Part shown: positions 1-5,897 of the stretch, in pieces
How the letters are laid out: every line of letters starts with the position of its first letter
Numbering within the stretch: the stretch's first letter is position 1
Source of the DNA: an uncultured bacterium
Lineage (GTDB): Bacteria; Gemmatimonadota; Gemmatimonadetes; Palauibacterales; KS3-K002
DNA length: 5,897 nucleotides
Assembly (NCBI GenBank): GCA_947581845.1
Contig: CANPVY010000087.1
Location: 1-5,897, forward strand
Reading direction: 5' to 3'
The notes under the pieces: model-generated
Seen by the model: only the letters and a program-made list of their open reading frames with translations
Databases searched by the model: none
What the model was told of the DNA's origin: nothing
Position numbers and translations under genes: made by a program

Positions 1-1
1 G

Positions 2-3000
2 ATGAAGCATCGTCCGAAAGAGCGGGGCCTGTCGCGGCAACTCGTCACCGGCGAGATCCCTGGCGCTCGCAAGGTGGTGCCCCTCCGTGCCTTGGCGTTC
101 GGGATCGCCGCCCTCGCCGTCGCCAGCTGGGGTGCCCTCTCGAGCCCGGTGATCCTGGCGGGCTACGACGCGCTATCCTGGCTCCTCGTCCTGACTCCTG
201 CCTATCTGCTGGCCTACTACCGGGGTTGGCTTGGCGCGACACGCGCCCTGGCGGCCGGCACAGCGTTCGTGCTGATCGCCGAGCTGCTCGCCGAGCACGT
301 GTTCAGGATCGATGTCGATTGGGCATTGCTGTTCTTGGTGGCGGTGGCTCTCCTGGGTCTCGGTCTCGGCCTGGGCGTCCTGGCCGAGCTCTTGGACCGG
401 GAGCGGCGGGGGGCGCTGATCCTCGCCCACACCGACCCACTCACCGGGCTGCCGAACCGTCGGCTCGTGGAATTCGTGCTCGCGAAGGAGTTCGGGGCGG
501 CCCGGCGCGGCCGGCCGCTCAGCGTCGCGCTATTCGAGCTCGAGGATCTGGAGGCGTACAACGAGCGGTACGGCCGCTCGGCCGGTGACGAAGCGATACG
601 GGCAGTAGCCGTCTGCCTCGACCACTACACGCGCGAGATGAACGTTTCCGGGCGACTCGATGGCTCGCAATGGCTGTCCGTGTTGTCGGGCGAGAGCATT
701 GATGGAGCGTGGGTGTTCGCCGATCGCATACGCGAGGAGATCGAAACCCACACCTTGTCAACCGGCGAGGTGGCCAGGGTGAGTGCGGGCGTTGCGTCCT
801 ACGAGTTGTGGATGCGCGATCCGGCGGACTTGCTCGGTTCGGCGGAGCAAGCGCTACGCCGCGCGCGGGATGAAGGGGGCAATCGCGTCGCCTACCACAC
901 GGCCGCAGGCGAGTCAGCGGAGCTGCCGGTGGGCTTCGGCGGTTTCCCGACAGCAGAGAAACGGGCGCTCGAGCACGCCTGGCGGCATCTGGCGCTGGAG
1001 GCTGCGGAGATTCGCTACCGCGCTCTCTTTGATGGCGTTCCGATGGGGTTGTACCGATCCGCTCCCGACGGTCGGGTGATCGATGTCAATCCGGCACTGG
1101 TGCGGATGCTGGGCTACCCGGATCGAGAGAGCCTCCTGGCTGTAGATGCGGCCGAGCTATACGCGGAAGCGGAGGAGCGACTGCCGTGGCAGTCGTTGCT
1201 GGGGCGCGAGCGAACTGTCCTGGATTACGAGGTTCGACTGCGCCGCTACGACGGGTCGCTCATCTGGGCGCGCGACAGCGCGCGGGCCGTGCTGGGTCGC
1301 GGAGGCAAGGTGCGCTACTACCAGGGCGCACTGGTGGACATCACGGAGAGGAAACGCGCCGAGGCGGAGCTGCGAGAGACGAACGAGAAGCTGCGGGCGG
1401 TGATCGATGCCGCTCCGCTGGCGGTGCTGACGCTGGATCCCGAGGGCAGGGTGACAAGCTGGAACCCGGCGGCCGAACGGATCTTTGATTGGGAAGCAAG
1501 CGAAGCTTTCGGGCGTTCCGTCCCGCTCGTGGCCGAGCGTCAAGAGGAAATCGACGAGCTTTATGCCCGGGTGATGCGAGGTGAGTTGCTGGCGGGTGTG
1601 GATTTGCTGCGTTTCAAGCGCGATGGCACACCTGTCGATGTCAGCCTCTGGGCCGCGCCGCTGTTCGACGCGGAAGGCGAGGTGGCCGGCAGCCTCGCGA
1701 TGTTGGCAGACATAACGGAGCAAAAGCGAGCAGAGCAGCAGCGTGTTCTGCTGTCCACGGCGGTGGAGCAGGCCGCCGATGCGATCGTGATTACGGACAA
1801 CGAGGGAGCAATCCAGTATGTGAACCCTGCCTTCGAGGCGATCACAGGGTATGAGCGCGACGACGTCCTCGGTCGCAACCCGCGGTTGCTCGCCAGTGGC
1901 AGGCACGACGCGGCGTTCTATCGCGAGCTGTGGGATACGCTGACGAGCGGCGATGTGTGGACCGGGCAGTTCATCAACAGGCGGAAGGATGGCACGATTT
2001 ACTGGCAGCTTGGCACGATCTCTCCGGTCAGAGATACAAGGTGGGAGGTGGTTAACTATGTCAGCGTCGCCCGCGATGTGACACGCGAGATGGAGTTGGA
2101 GACGCAGCTGCGGCAAGCCCAGAAGATGGAGGCCATCGGTCAGCTCGCCGGCGGGATCGCCCACGATTTCAACAACCTGCTCACAGCGATCCTGGGCAAC
2201 AGCGAGATGCTGTTGTCTGCGCCCGGTGCTAAGGGCCTGGCGCGTGAGTTGGCGGAGGAGATCGCTGAGGCCGGCAAGCGGGCCGCGTCGCTGACAAGAC
2301 AGCTCCTCGCCTTCGGCCGTCGTCAGGTGCTCCAGCCCGAGGTGCTCGACCTGAACGCTGTGATCAGCGAGGTGACACAGATGGTGCGGCGGGTCATCGG
2401 CGAGCAGGTGACGCTGAAGGAGGAGCTGGACGCGGCGCTCGGGTTCGTCAGCGCGGATCGCGGCCAGCTCGAGCAGGTCATCGTGAACCTGGCGGTCAAC
2501 GCGCGAGACGCCATGCCGGACGGAGGCGCACTGACGATCGAGACCGCGAATGTCGATCTCGACGACGCCTACGCCGAGATGCACGCTCCGACCGCACCGG
2601 GACGATATGTGATGGTGGCGATCAGCGACACGGGAGTCGGCATGGACGAGGAGGTGCGGTCGCGCATCTTCGAGCCGTTCTTCACGACCAAGGAGCTGGG
2701 CAAGGGTACGGGGCTCGGCCTCGCGACCGTGTACGGCATCGTCAAACAGAGCAAGGGGTACATCTGGGTCTACAGCGAGCCGGGTCAGGGCACGACCTTC
2801 AAGGTCTACCTGCCCCGTGTCGAGGATGCGGAGGCGCTCTCGGAGGTCAGGCGGCCTCTAGGCGGGGCGCCAGAACCAGCGCCAGGGAGGGGCGAGACGG
2901 TCCTCCTAGTGGACGACGACCGCGGGGTCCGAGCTGTCGCCTGTCGCACTCTCACGGACTGCGGCTACACGTGTCTCGAAGCGAGTGGGCCGACGGAAGC

Positions 3001-3289
3001 GTTGGAAGTTGTCCAGCGCCACGAGGGGCCGCTCCACCTCCTGATCACCGATCTCGTGATGCCCGAGATCGGTGGGCCCGAGCTGGCCGAACGGCTTCTC
3101 GCGTCATTTCCCGAGCTGCAAGTGCTATACATGACAGGATATACAGAGAGAGCGATTCAGCGCCCGCTAGCGGCAAAGCGACCGAAGCTGTTGGTCAAGC
3201 CTTTCAACCGACAGTCGCTATTGCGAAGGTCGCGTGAGGCACTGGACGAGCCGCGCCGAGCAGGTGACGGGATCGGGGGTTCCGGCTAA
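2..3289 (+). CDS. Membrane-bound hybrid sensor histidine kinase (4 TM, degenerate GGDEF, 3 PAS, HisKA, HATPase, receiver)
   Basis: This is a 1095-residue sensor kinase, with numbering from the ATG at position 2. Four hydrophobic stretches (about 28-48, 54-73, 80-97, 107-129) anchor it in the membrane. A GGDEF-like domain (about 143-300) begins [12 protein letters not shown], but its signature is DGSQW (220-224) and the metal-binding D-x-D is E179-L-E181, so it should not make cyclic-di-GMP. Three PAS domains follow (about 338-450, 464-575, 583-695). The kinase core is HPK4-like: phospho-acceptor His721 in AHDFNN, N box N829-N833, G1 D876-x-G-x-G880, F box around 890-894, and G2 GKGTGLGL (900-907). 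The C-terminal receiver keeps acidic residues 971-973, phospho-acceptor Asp1017, Thr1045 and Lys1066. It is the first gene of a probable operon with the NtrC-type regulator. The true start could lie further upstream because the window begins one base before the ATG. The sensed signal is unknown. Confidence 0.95.
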   Translation: MKHRPKERGLSRQLVTGEIPGARKVVPLRALAFGIAALAVASWGALSSPVILAGYDALSWLLVLTPAYLLAYYRGWLGATRALAAGTAFVLIAELLAEHVFRIDVDWALLFLVAVALLGLGLGLGVLAELLDRERRGALILAHTDPLTGLPNRRLVEFVLAKEFGAARRGRPLSVALFELEDLEAYNERYGRSAGDEAIRAVAVCLDHYTREMNVSGRLDGSQWLSVLSGESIDGAWVFADRIREEIETHTLSTGEVARVSAGVASYELWMRDPADLLGSAEQALRRARDEGGNRVAYHTAAGESAELPVGFGGFPTAEKRALEHAWRHLALEAAEIRYRALFDGVPMGLYRSAPDGRVIDVNPALVRMLGYPDRESLLAVDAAELYAEAEERLPWQSLLGRERTVLDYEVRLRRYDGSLIWARDSARAVLGRGGKVRYYQGALVDITERKRAEAELRETNEKLRAVIDAAPLAVLTLDPEGRVTSWNPAAERIFDWEASEAFGRSVPLVAERQEEIDELYARVMRGELLAGVDLLRFKRDGTPVDVSLWAAPLFDAEGEVAGSLAMLADITEQKRAEQQRVLLSTAVEQAADAIVITDNEGAIQYVNPAFEAITGYERDDVLGRNPRLLASGRHDAAFYRELWDTLTSGDVWTGQFINRRKDGTIYWQLGTISPVRDTRWEVVNYVSVARDVTREMELETQLRQAQKMEAIGQLAGGIAHDFNNLLTAILGNSEMLLSAPGAKGLARELAEEIAEAGKRAASLTRQLLAFGRRQVLQPEVLDLNAVISEVTQMVRRVIGEQVTLKEELDAALGFVSADRGQLEQVIVNLAVNARDAMPDGGALTIETANVDLDDAYAEMHAPTAPGRYVMVAISDTGVGMDEEVRSRIFEPFFTTKELGKGTGLGLATVYGIVKQSKGYIWVYSEPGQGTTFKVYLPRVEDAEALSEVRRPLGGAPEPAPGRGETVLLVDDDRGVRAVACRTLTDCGYTCLEASGPTEALEVVQRHEGPLHLLITDLVMPEIGGPELAERLLASFPELQVLYMTGYTERAIQRPLAAKRPKLLVKPFNRQSLLRRSREALDEPRRAGDGIGGSG

Positions 3290-3323
3290 GGCGACGGACG
3301 AATTGGACAACGCCCACGCAAGT

Positions 3324-3340
3324 GGGGAGATCCGTTGAGG
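3324..3340 (+). promoter_or_regulatory. Ribosome-binding region of the small membrane protein, with competing starts
   Basis: GGGGAG (3324-3329) and GAGG (3337-3340) are two purine-rich candidates. The first lies 5 bases before TTG 3335 and 11 before ATG 3341. The second lies 9 bases before ATG 3350. ATG 3350 is preferred because it pairs an ATG with a normally spaced core, but the choice is not secure and changes the protein by at most five residues. Confidence 0.45.
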
Positions 3341-3349
3341 ATGGGACAG

Positions 3350-3766
3350 ATGGCCGTAACGCGTAAGCGCTACCAGCTTGCCCACATCACCATCGTCGTC
3401 GCGTATACGTTCTTCTGCGTCACGGTCCTGGGCATCGAGCACCCGATCGTTCGGTGCTTGGCTGCATTGGTGAGCGCGCTGCCGGTCCTCTGGGCGGTAT
3501 GGGTGCTCGCCGTCGCGCGCGTCCCGGCGGAGACAATGGGGGAGCGTATTCGCGAGGCGTTGCGATACCCGACGGCGAGCGCCTGCTATCGCGGTATCAC
3601 GGAGGAGCTGCTGCTGATGGCACGCGAGGCCATGGAGCTGCTGCAGGTGGCCTCCGACGTGGGCGCGGGTCGTATGAGTCCCGACGCTGGCTTTCGTCGC
3701 CAGGGCGAGATCGAGGGCGGCATGAAGCGTCGTGTCGAGAAGATCGGCGAGCTGGCGTCCGCCTGA
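3350..3766 (+). CDS. Small two-helix membrane protein of unknown function, between kinase and regulator
   Basis: I do not recognise this protein. With the ATG at 3350 it has 138 residues; the alternative starts TTG 3335 and ATG 3341 give 143 and 141. A short basic N-terminus (VTRKR) precedes two strongly hydrophobic segments at about 8-29 and 33-56, separated by a tight turn (GIEHP). The remaining 80 or so residues are hydrophilic, largely helical in character and rich in Glu, Arg and Met, and probably cytoplasmic by the positive-inside rule. I see no catalytic motif. The gene starts about 60 bases after the kinase stop and ends 57 bases before the NtrC-type regulator on the same strand, so co-expression is likely. 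It could be an accessory subunit that modulates the kinase, but this is inferred from position only. High third-position GC and the hydrophobic pattern support it being a real gene. Confidence 0.75.
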   Translation: MAVTRKRYQLAHITIVVAYTFFCVTVLGIEHPIVRCLAALVSALPVLWAVWVLAVARVPAETMGERIREALRYPTASACYRGITEELLLMAREAMELLQVASDVGAGRMSPDAGFRRQGEIEGGMKRRVEKIGELASA

Positions 3767-3789
3767 ATGAAAGTCGTTACGGGTACAAT
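3763..3789 (+). promoter_or_regulatory. Weak candidate promoter before the response regulator
   Basis: TACAAT (3784-3789) differs from the -10 consensus at one base and lies in the 57-base gap before the regulator. The best -35 candidate, CTGAAT at 3763-3768, is poor and the spacer is only 15 bases. If real, it would allow the regulator to be made independently of the kinase. Read-through from the kinase gene is equally possible. Confidence 0.22.
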
Positions 3790-3809
3790 GCGTCTGGAAC
3801 GTGGACCGC

Positions 3810-3814
3810 GGAGG
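3810..3814 (+). promoter_or_regulatory. Shine-Dalgarno site fixing the GTG start of the response regulator
   Basis: GGAGG lies 9 bases before GTG 3824. The receiver domain begins directly after this codon (MTGSILLVDDD), so no longer or shorter start fits better. Confidence 0.8.
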
Positions 3815-3823
3815 TGAAGGGGC

Positions 3824-5188
3824 GTGACCGGATCGATCCTGCTGGTCGATGACGACCCGGGCGTGCTGAGCACGCTGAGTCACTACTTCCAGCTCCACGA
3901 CCTCGAAGTGCTCCGCGCTATGACGGGTCGAGAGGCTGCGGAGCTGTACGAGAGCGAGCGCCCGGACGTAGCTCTCGTGGATCTCCGGCTACCCGACCTG
4001 TCCGGTCTCGACTTGCTGCAGCTGCTCCACCGCAGCGGTGCAACGGTCATCATCCTGACGGGGCACGGGGACATCCCCACGGCTGTCCAGGCGGTCAAGT
4101 CCGGGGCGGAGAACTTTCTGACCAAGCCTGTGGATCTGGGCCATCTGGACGCGGTCGTGGAGCGCGCCTTGGAGAAGGCGCGGCTGAAGCGGGTGCAGAG
4201 CCACCTGCGCGAGTCGCCCAACGGGTCAACACTGGAAGCGCTCGGCAGCTCACCCCAGATGCGAGAAGTGGCGGCCCAGATCGAGCGTGCGGCGCAGTCG
4301 GAACGGACGACGGTCCTGCTATTGGGTGAGAGCGGTACGGGCAAGGGGTGGGTGGCCGAGCGGATCCATCACATCTCGCCGCGCAGGCAAGCGGCCTTCG
4401 TCGAGGTCAACTGCTCGACGCTGACGGGTACGTTCCTGGAAAGCGAGCTCTTCGGTCACGAGAAGGGCGCCTTCACCGATGCGAAGACGCTCAAGCGGGG
4501 GTTGTTCGAGGTAGCGGACCGTGGGACGATCTTCCTGGACGAGATCACCGACATGGAGCCCGGCCTGCAACCGAAGCTGCTGAATGTGCTCGAGTCGCGG
4601 GCGTTTCGGCGCATCGGCGGCACCCGCGAGATCGCAGTGGACGTGCGCGTGATCGCCGCCTCGAACACTGACATACAACGAGCCGTCGCCGAACAGGTCT
4701 TTCGTGAGGATCTGTTCTATCGCCTGAACGTCATGCCGATCGAGCTCCCACCGCTGCGCAAACGCAGCCAAGAGGACGTCGCCGAGCTTGCGCTGCGCAT
4801 ACTCAGCGGGCTGAGCCGCGAGTTCCCGCGTGGCCCGCAGCGGCTGTCCGAGTCGGCGCTGGAGCTGCTGGTGCGCTACTCATGGCCGGGCAACGTTCGC
4901 GAGTTGCGAAACGTGCTCGAGCGTGGGCGGATTCTGGCCGGTGATGCGGAGACCCTGGAGCCTGCTCACCTGCCGGCGGAGCTACGCGGGGGGACGCTGA
5001 GCTCGCAGCCGAGAAACGACGATCTCCCCAGCCTGGAGGAACTCGAGCGCCGCCATATCAGCCGGGTCCTCTCCTACTTCCATGGGAACCGCACGCGTGC
5101 GGCGCAAAGGCTGGGCATATCTCGAGCGACTCTGCACAACAAGATCAACAGGTACGGCCTCAAGACCGTCGGTCTCGAGGCCGGTTAA
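3824..5188 (+). CDS. NtrC-family sigma-54-dependent response regulator (receiver, AAA+, Fis-type HTH)
   Basis: This 454-residue protein has the normal length and order for an NtrC-family activator. The receiver (about 4-118) has acidic residues D9-D11, phospho-acceptor Asp53, Thr79 and Lys101. The AAA+ domain (about 138-385) shows Walker A GESGTGKG (168-175), the sigma-54 contact loop GAFTDA (215-220), Walker B IFLDE ending D239-E240, candidate arginine fingers R294 and R300 in FREDLFYR, and sensor II near R359 in WPGNVREL. A Fis-type helix-turn-helix occupies about 425-446. Once phosphorylated, such proteins oligomerise, hydrolyse ATP and remodel the sigma-54 closed complex at remote enhancers. 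Two deviations stand out: GAFTDA in place of GAFTGA, and Gly175 where Glu usually follows the Walker A lysine. The loop Thr218 and the Walker residues are intact, so activity is likely but not certain. The kinase encoded upstream is the likely partner. Targets are unknown. Confidence 0.95.
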   Translation: MTGSILLVDDDPGVLSTLSHYFQLHDLEVLRAMTGREAAELYESERPDVALVDLRLPDLSGLDLLQLLHRSGATVIILTGHGDIPTAVQAVKSGAENFLTKPVDLGHLDAVVERALEKARLKRVQSHLRESPNGSTLEALGSSPQMREVAAQIERAAQSERTTVLLLGESGTGKGWVAERIHHISPRRQAAFVEVNCSTLTGTFLESELFGHEKGAFTDAKTLKRGLFEVADRGTIFLDEITDMEPGLQPKLLNVLESRAFRRIGGTREIAVDVRVIAASNTDIQRAVAEQVFREDLFYRLNVMPIELPPLRKRSQEDVAELALRILSGLSREFPRGPQRLSESALELLVRYSWPGNVRELRNVLERGRILAGDAETLEPAHLPAELRGGTLSSQPRNDDLPSLEELERRHISRVLSYFHGNRTRAAQRLGISRATLHNKINRYGLKTVGLEAG

Positions 5189-5224
5189 CCCGCTGGCTTG
5201 GCTTGACTACTGGTTGGGGCGCTT
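5189..5224. other. 36-base convergent intergenic gap
   Basis: This gap separates the 3' ends of the regulator and the minus-strand gene. I see no GC-rich stem followed by a T-run on either strand, so no intrinsic terminator can be called. Transcripts may overlap or end by a factor-dependent route. Confidence 0.6.
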
Positions 5225-5614
5225 CTAGTTGACAGCGTCGAGCGCGAGGATCTTGCGGAGAAAGTCCTGCCGCTGCCACGCTTGTGCCCCGGGATGACCT
5301 GGCACCTCTGCAGGACCGTAGAGCTCGACCTGGCCGCTCTGGGCCGCGGTCAGTGCGGAGTGGTAGCGTGCCTCAGCCGTGAAGGCTCGGGAACCGAGCG
5401 CGGCACCGATGCCGGCGGCCAAGACCACGGCCAGGCATACCACGCCCTGGGTAGCCCATCTGCGGCCGCGCGCCGAAGCCCGTATCAACGAGCCGGCGAT
5501 CCAGGCCGGCCGCTCTTCGATGAAGACAGGCACCCCAAGCGTCTCCGCACGCGAGTGGAGCGCGAGCGAGCGCTGCTCGAGCTCCGAAATCGTCTTCGCT
5601 ATGATCCTCGCCAC
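5225..5614 (-). CDS. Small single-helix membrane protein of unknown function
   Basis: I do not recognise this 129-residue protein. The open frame runs further upstream, but the GTG at 5614 is chosen because a full AAGGAGG sits 6 bases before it. The stretch upstream of that codon reads as low-complexity, Arg/Ala/Pro-rich sequence typical of noncoding GC-rich DNA. Residues 1-53 are hydrophilic and partly helical (SELEQRSLALHSRAETLG), followed by a basic patch (ARGRR, 48-52). One hydrophobic helix spans about 54-75 (VVCLAVVLAAGIGAALG). The C-terminal 55 residues (76-129) are hydrophilic with no visible motif. The basic patch before the helix suggests the N-terminus is cytoplasmic and the C-terminus outside. 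There is no cleavable signal peptide or lipobox. The gene converges on the signalling operon and need not be related to it. High third-position GC supports coding on this strand. Confidence 0.75.
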   Translation of the reverse strand: MARIIAKTISELEQRSLALHSRAETLGVPVFIEERPAWIAGSLIRASARGRRWATQGVVCLAVVLAAGIGAALGSRAFTAEARYHSALTAAQSGQVELYGPAEVPGHPGAQAWQRQDFLRKILALDAVN

Positions 5615-5620
5615 CCTCAA

Positions 5621-5627
5621 CCTCCTT
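5621..5627 (-). promoter_or_regulatory. Strong Shine-Dalgarno site of the minus-strand gene
   Basis: On the minus strand this reads AAGGAGG, a near-complete match to the anti-Shine-Dalgarno complement. It lies 6 bases before GTG 5614. An in-frame TTG at 5620 touches it directly and is too close to be the start. Confidence 0.85.
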
Positions 5628-5709
5628 GTGACCTGCCCGGTCGAGGCCCTCCCTGTGCAAGAGAGCCATTCCTGAGCTGCCGGCCGCGCCGACAGTTCCG
5701 GCCCCCGCA

Positions 5710-5728
5710 CGGGCAGGGAGCGTGCCCG
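5710..5728. repeat. Short inverted repeat (6-bp stem, 7-base loop)
   Basis: CGGGCA (5710-5715) pairs with TGCCCG (5723-5728) around a 7-base loop. It lies about 100 bases upstream of the minus-strand start and would sit in a leader transcript if transcription begins further upstream. No T-run follows, so it is not a standard terminator. Short stems arise by chance in GC-rich DNA. Confidence 0.3.
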
Positions 5729-5778
5729 GCGGGGCGAGCGCGCTATCTTATTGTTACATAAAGGATTAGCCGTGTGAG

Positions 5779-5793
5779 CGGCGCCGTGCGCCG
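5779..5793. repeat. Perfect GC-only inverted repeat (6-bp stem, 3-base loop)
   Basis: CGGCGC (5779-5784) pairs with GCGCCG (5788-5793) around CGT. It lies next to the AT-rich island. No T-run follows on either strand, so it does not look like an intrinsic terminator. It could be a protein-binding site or a chance product of base composition. Confidence 0.3.
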
Positions 5794-5883
5794 AGCGGGG
5801 CTTGCCCACGAACTGGACGTTCGGGGGCGGGGATCGGTGAAGAACGGCCGATGCGGCACGATTTTCCGCCGGGTGTCAAGAAA

Positions 5884-5892
5884 TGCTACAGT
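5884..5892 (+). promoter_or_regulatory. Candidate extended -10 element at the right edge
   Basis: TGCTACAGT fits an extended -10 (TG, one base, then TACAGT at 5887-5892). At a 17-base spacing the -35 would be TTCCGC (5864-5869), a poor match. If real, it would drive a plus-strand gene beyond the window and would be divergent from the minus-strand gene. Confidence 0.25.
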
Positions 5893-5897
5893 GTCGA

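Larger units (their letters stand above)
5615..5897. other. Apparently noncoding upstream region of the minus-strand gene
   Basis: No convincing gene was found on either strand. Open frames here give Arg/Pro/Ala-rich sequence. The region holds the ribosome-binding site of the minus-strand gene, two GC-rich hairpins, an AT-rich island at 5744-5769, and promoter-like elements at the right edge. Short plus-strand frames from GTG 5838 and ATG 5851 stay open to the window edge but cannot be judged. Confidence 0.55.

Noticed and set aside
1157..2584. 475-codon open frame antisense to the kinase
   Set aside because: The translation is rich in His, Gln, Arg and Leu without domain structure, a usual antisense shadow of a GC-rich kinase gene. 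The plus strand carries unambiguous kinase motifs.
3218..3898. 226-codon minus-strand frame covering the small membrane protein
   Set aside because: It spans two intergenic gaps and overlaps the receiver of the regulator. Its composition (His/Arg/Gln/Asp-rich) is not protein-like, whereas the plus-strand frame gives two clear membrane helices.
5229..5234. Plus-strand TTGACA resembling a -35 element
   Set aside because: It lies within the 3' end of the minus-strand gene and no -10-like hexamer follows at 16-18 bases.
5282..5761. 159-codon plus-strand frame opposite the small minus-strand gene
   Set aside because: Its composition is dominated by Arg, Pro and Gly, and I see no convincing ribosome-binding site. 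The minus-strand frame has a strong Shine-Dalgarno site and a membrane helix.
5615..5809. N-terminal extension of the minus-strand gene to an ATG at 5809
   Set aside because: The extra 65 codons are low-complexity, and the strong AAGGAGG site lies inside them at the right distance from GTG 5614.
5833..5852. Inverted repeat ATCGG...CCGAT with a 10-base loop
   Set aside because: The stem is only five base pairs and is expected by chance in sequence of this composition.
5855..5869. Possible sigma-54 promoter (GGCACG followed by CCGC)
   Set aside because: The GG-to-GC distance is 13 bases, not the required 12, and the TTGC part is poor. A similar off-by-one near-match at 3304-3319 was rejected for the same reason.
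5851..5897. Start of a plus-strand gene at ATG 5851 (or GTG 5838)
   Set aside because: There are only 15-20 codons before the window edge, a weak ribosome-binding context, and overlap with the promoter-like element. It cannot be supported.

Overview
This window comes from a GC-rich bacterium. The sequence is clearly above 60% GC, coding third positions are mostly G or C, and two of the four genes start with GTG. The lineage cannot be fixed from this window. An NtrC-type regulator implies sigma-54 in the genome, but several GC-rich phyla would fit.

Layout: three plus-strand genes fill positions 2-5188 with short gaps (about 60 and 57 bases) and probably form one signalling operon. The first is a large membrane-anchored hybrid histidine kinase with four predicted membrane helices, a GGDEF-like domain that has lost its active-site signature, three PAS domains, an HPK4-type kinase core and a C-terminal receiver. 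The second is a small two-helix membrane protein of unknown function. The third is an NtrC-family response regulator (receiver, AAA+ and Fis-type helix-turn-helix) whose sigma-54 contact loop reads GAFTDA instead of GAFTGA. After a 36-base convergent gap, a small minus-strand gene (5225-5614) encodes a 129-residue protein with one membrane helix. Its GTG start is fixed by a strong Shine-Dalgarno sequence. Positions 5615-5897 appear noncoding and hold two short GC-rich hairpins, an AT-rich island and weak promoter-like elements.

How the genes may work together (inference): the kinase reads a membrane or cytoplasmic signal through its PAS domains. It autophosphorylates at His721 and passes phosphate to its own Asp1017 and/or to Asp53 of the NtrC-type regulator, which would then activate sigma-54 promoters. 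No convincing -24/-12 promoter is visible here, so the targets probably lie outside. The pseudo-GGDEF domain may serve as a ligand-binding or structural module, and the small membrane protein may modulate the kinase. Both are hypotheses. I found no mobile element, CRISPR array, tRNA or rRNA. The most notable features are the unusual kinase architecture and the uncharacterised membrane protein between kinase and regulator; nothing here clearly amounts to a wholly new system.
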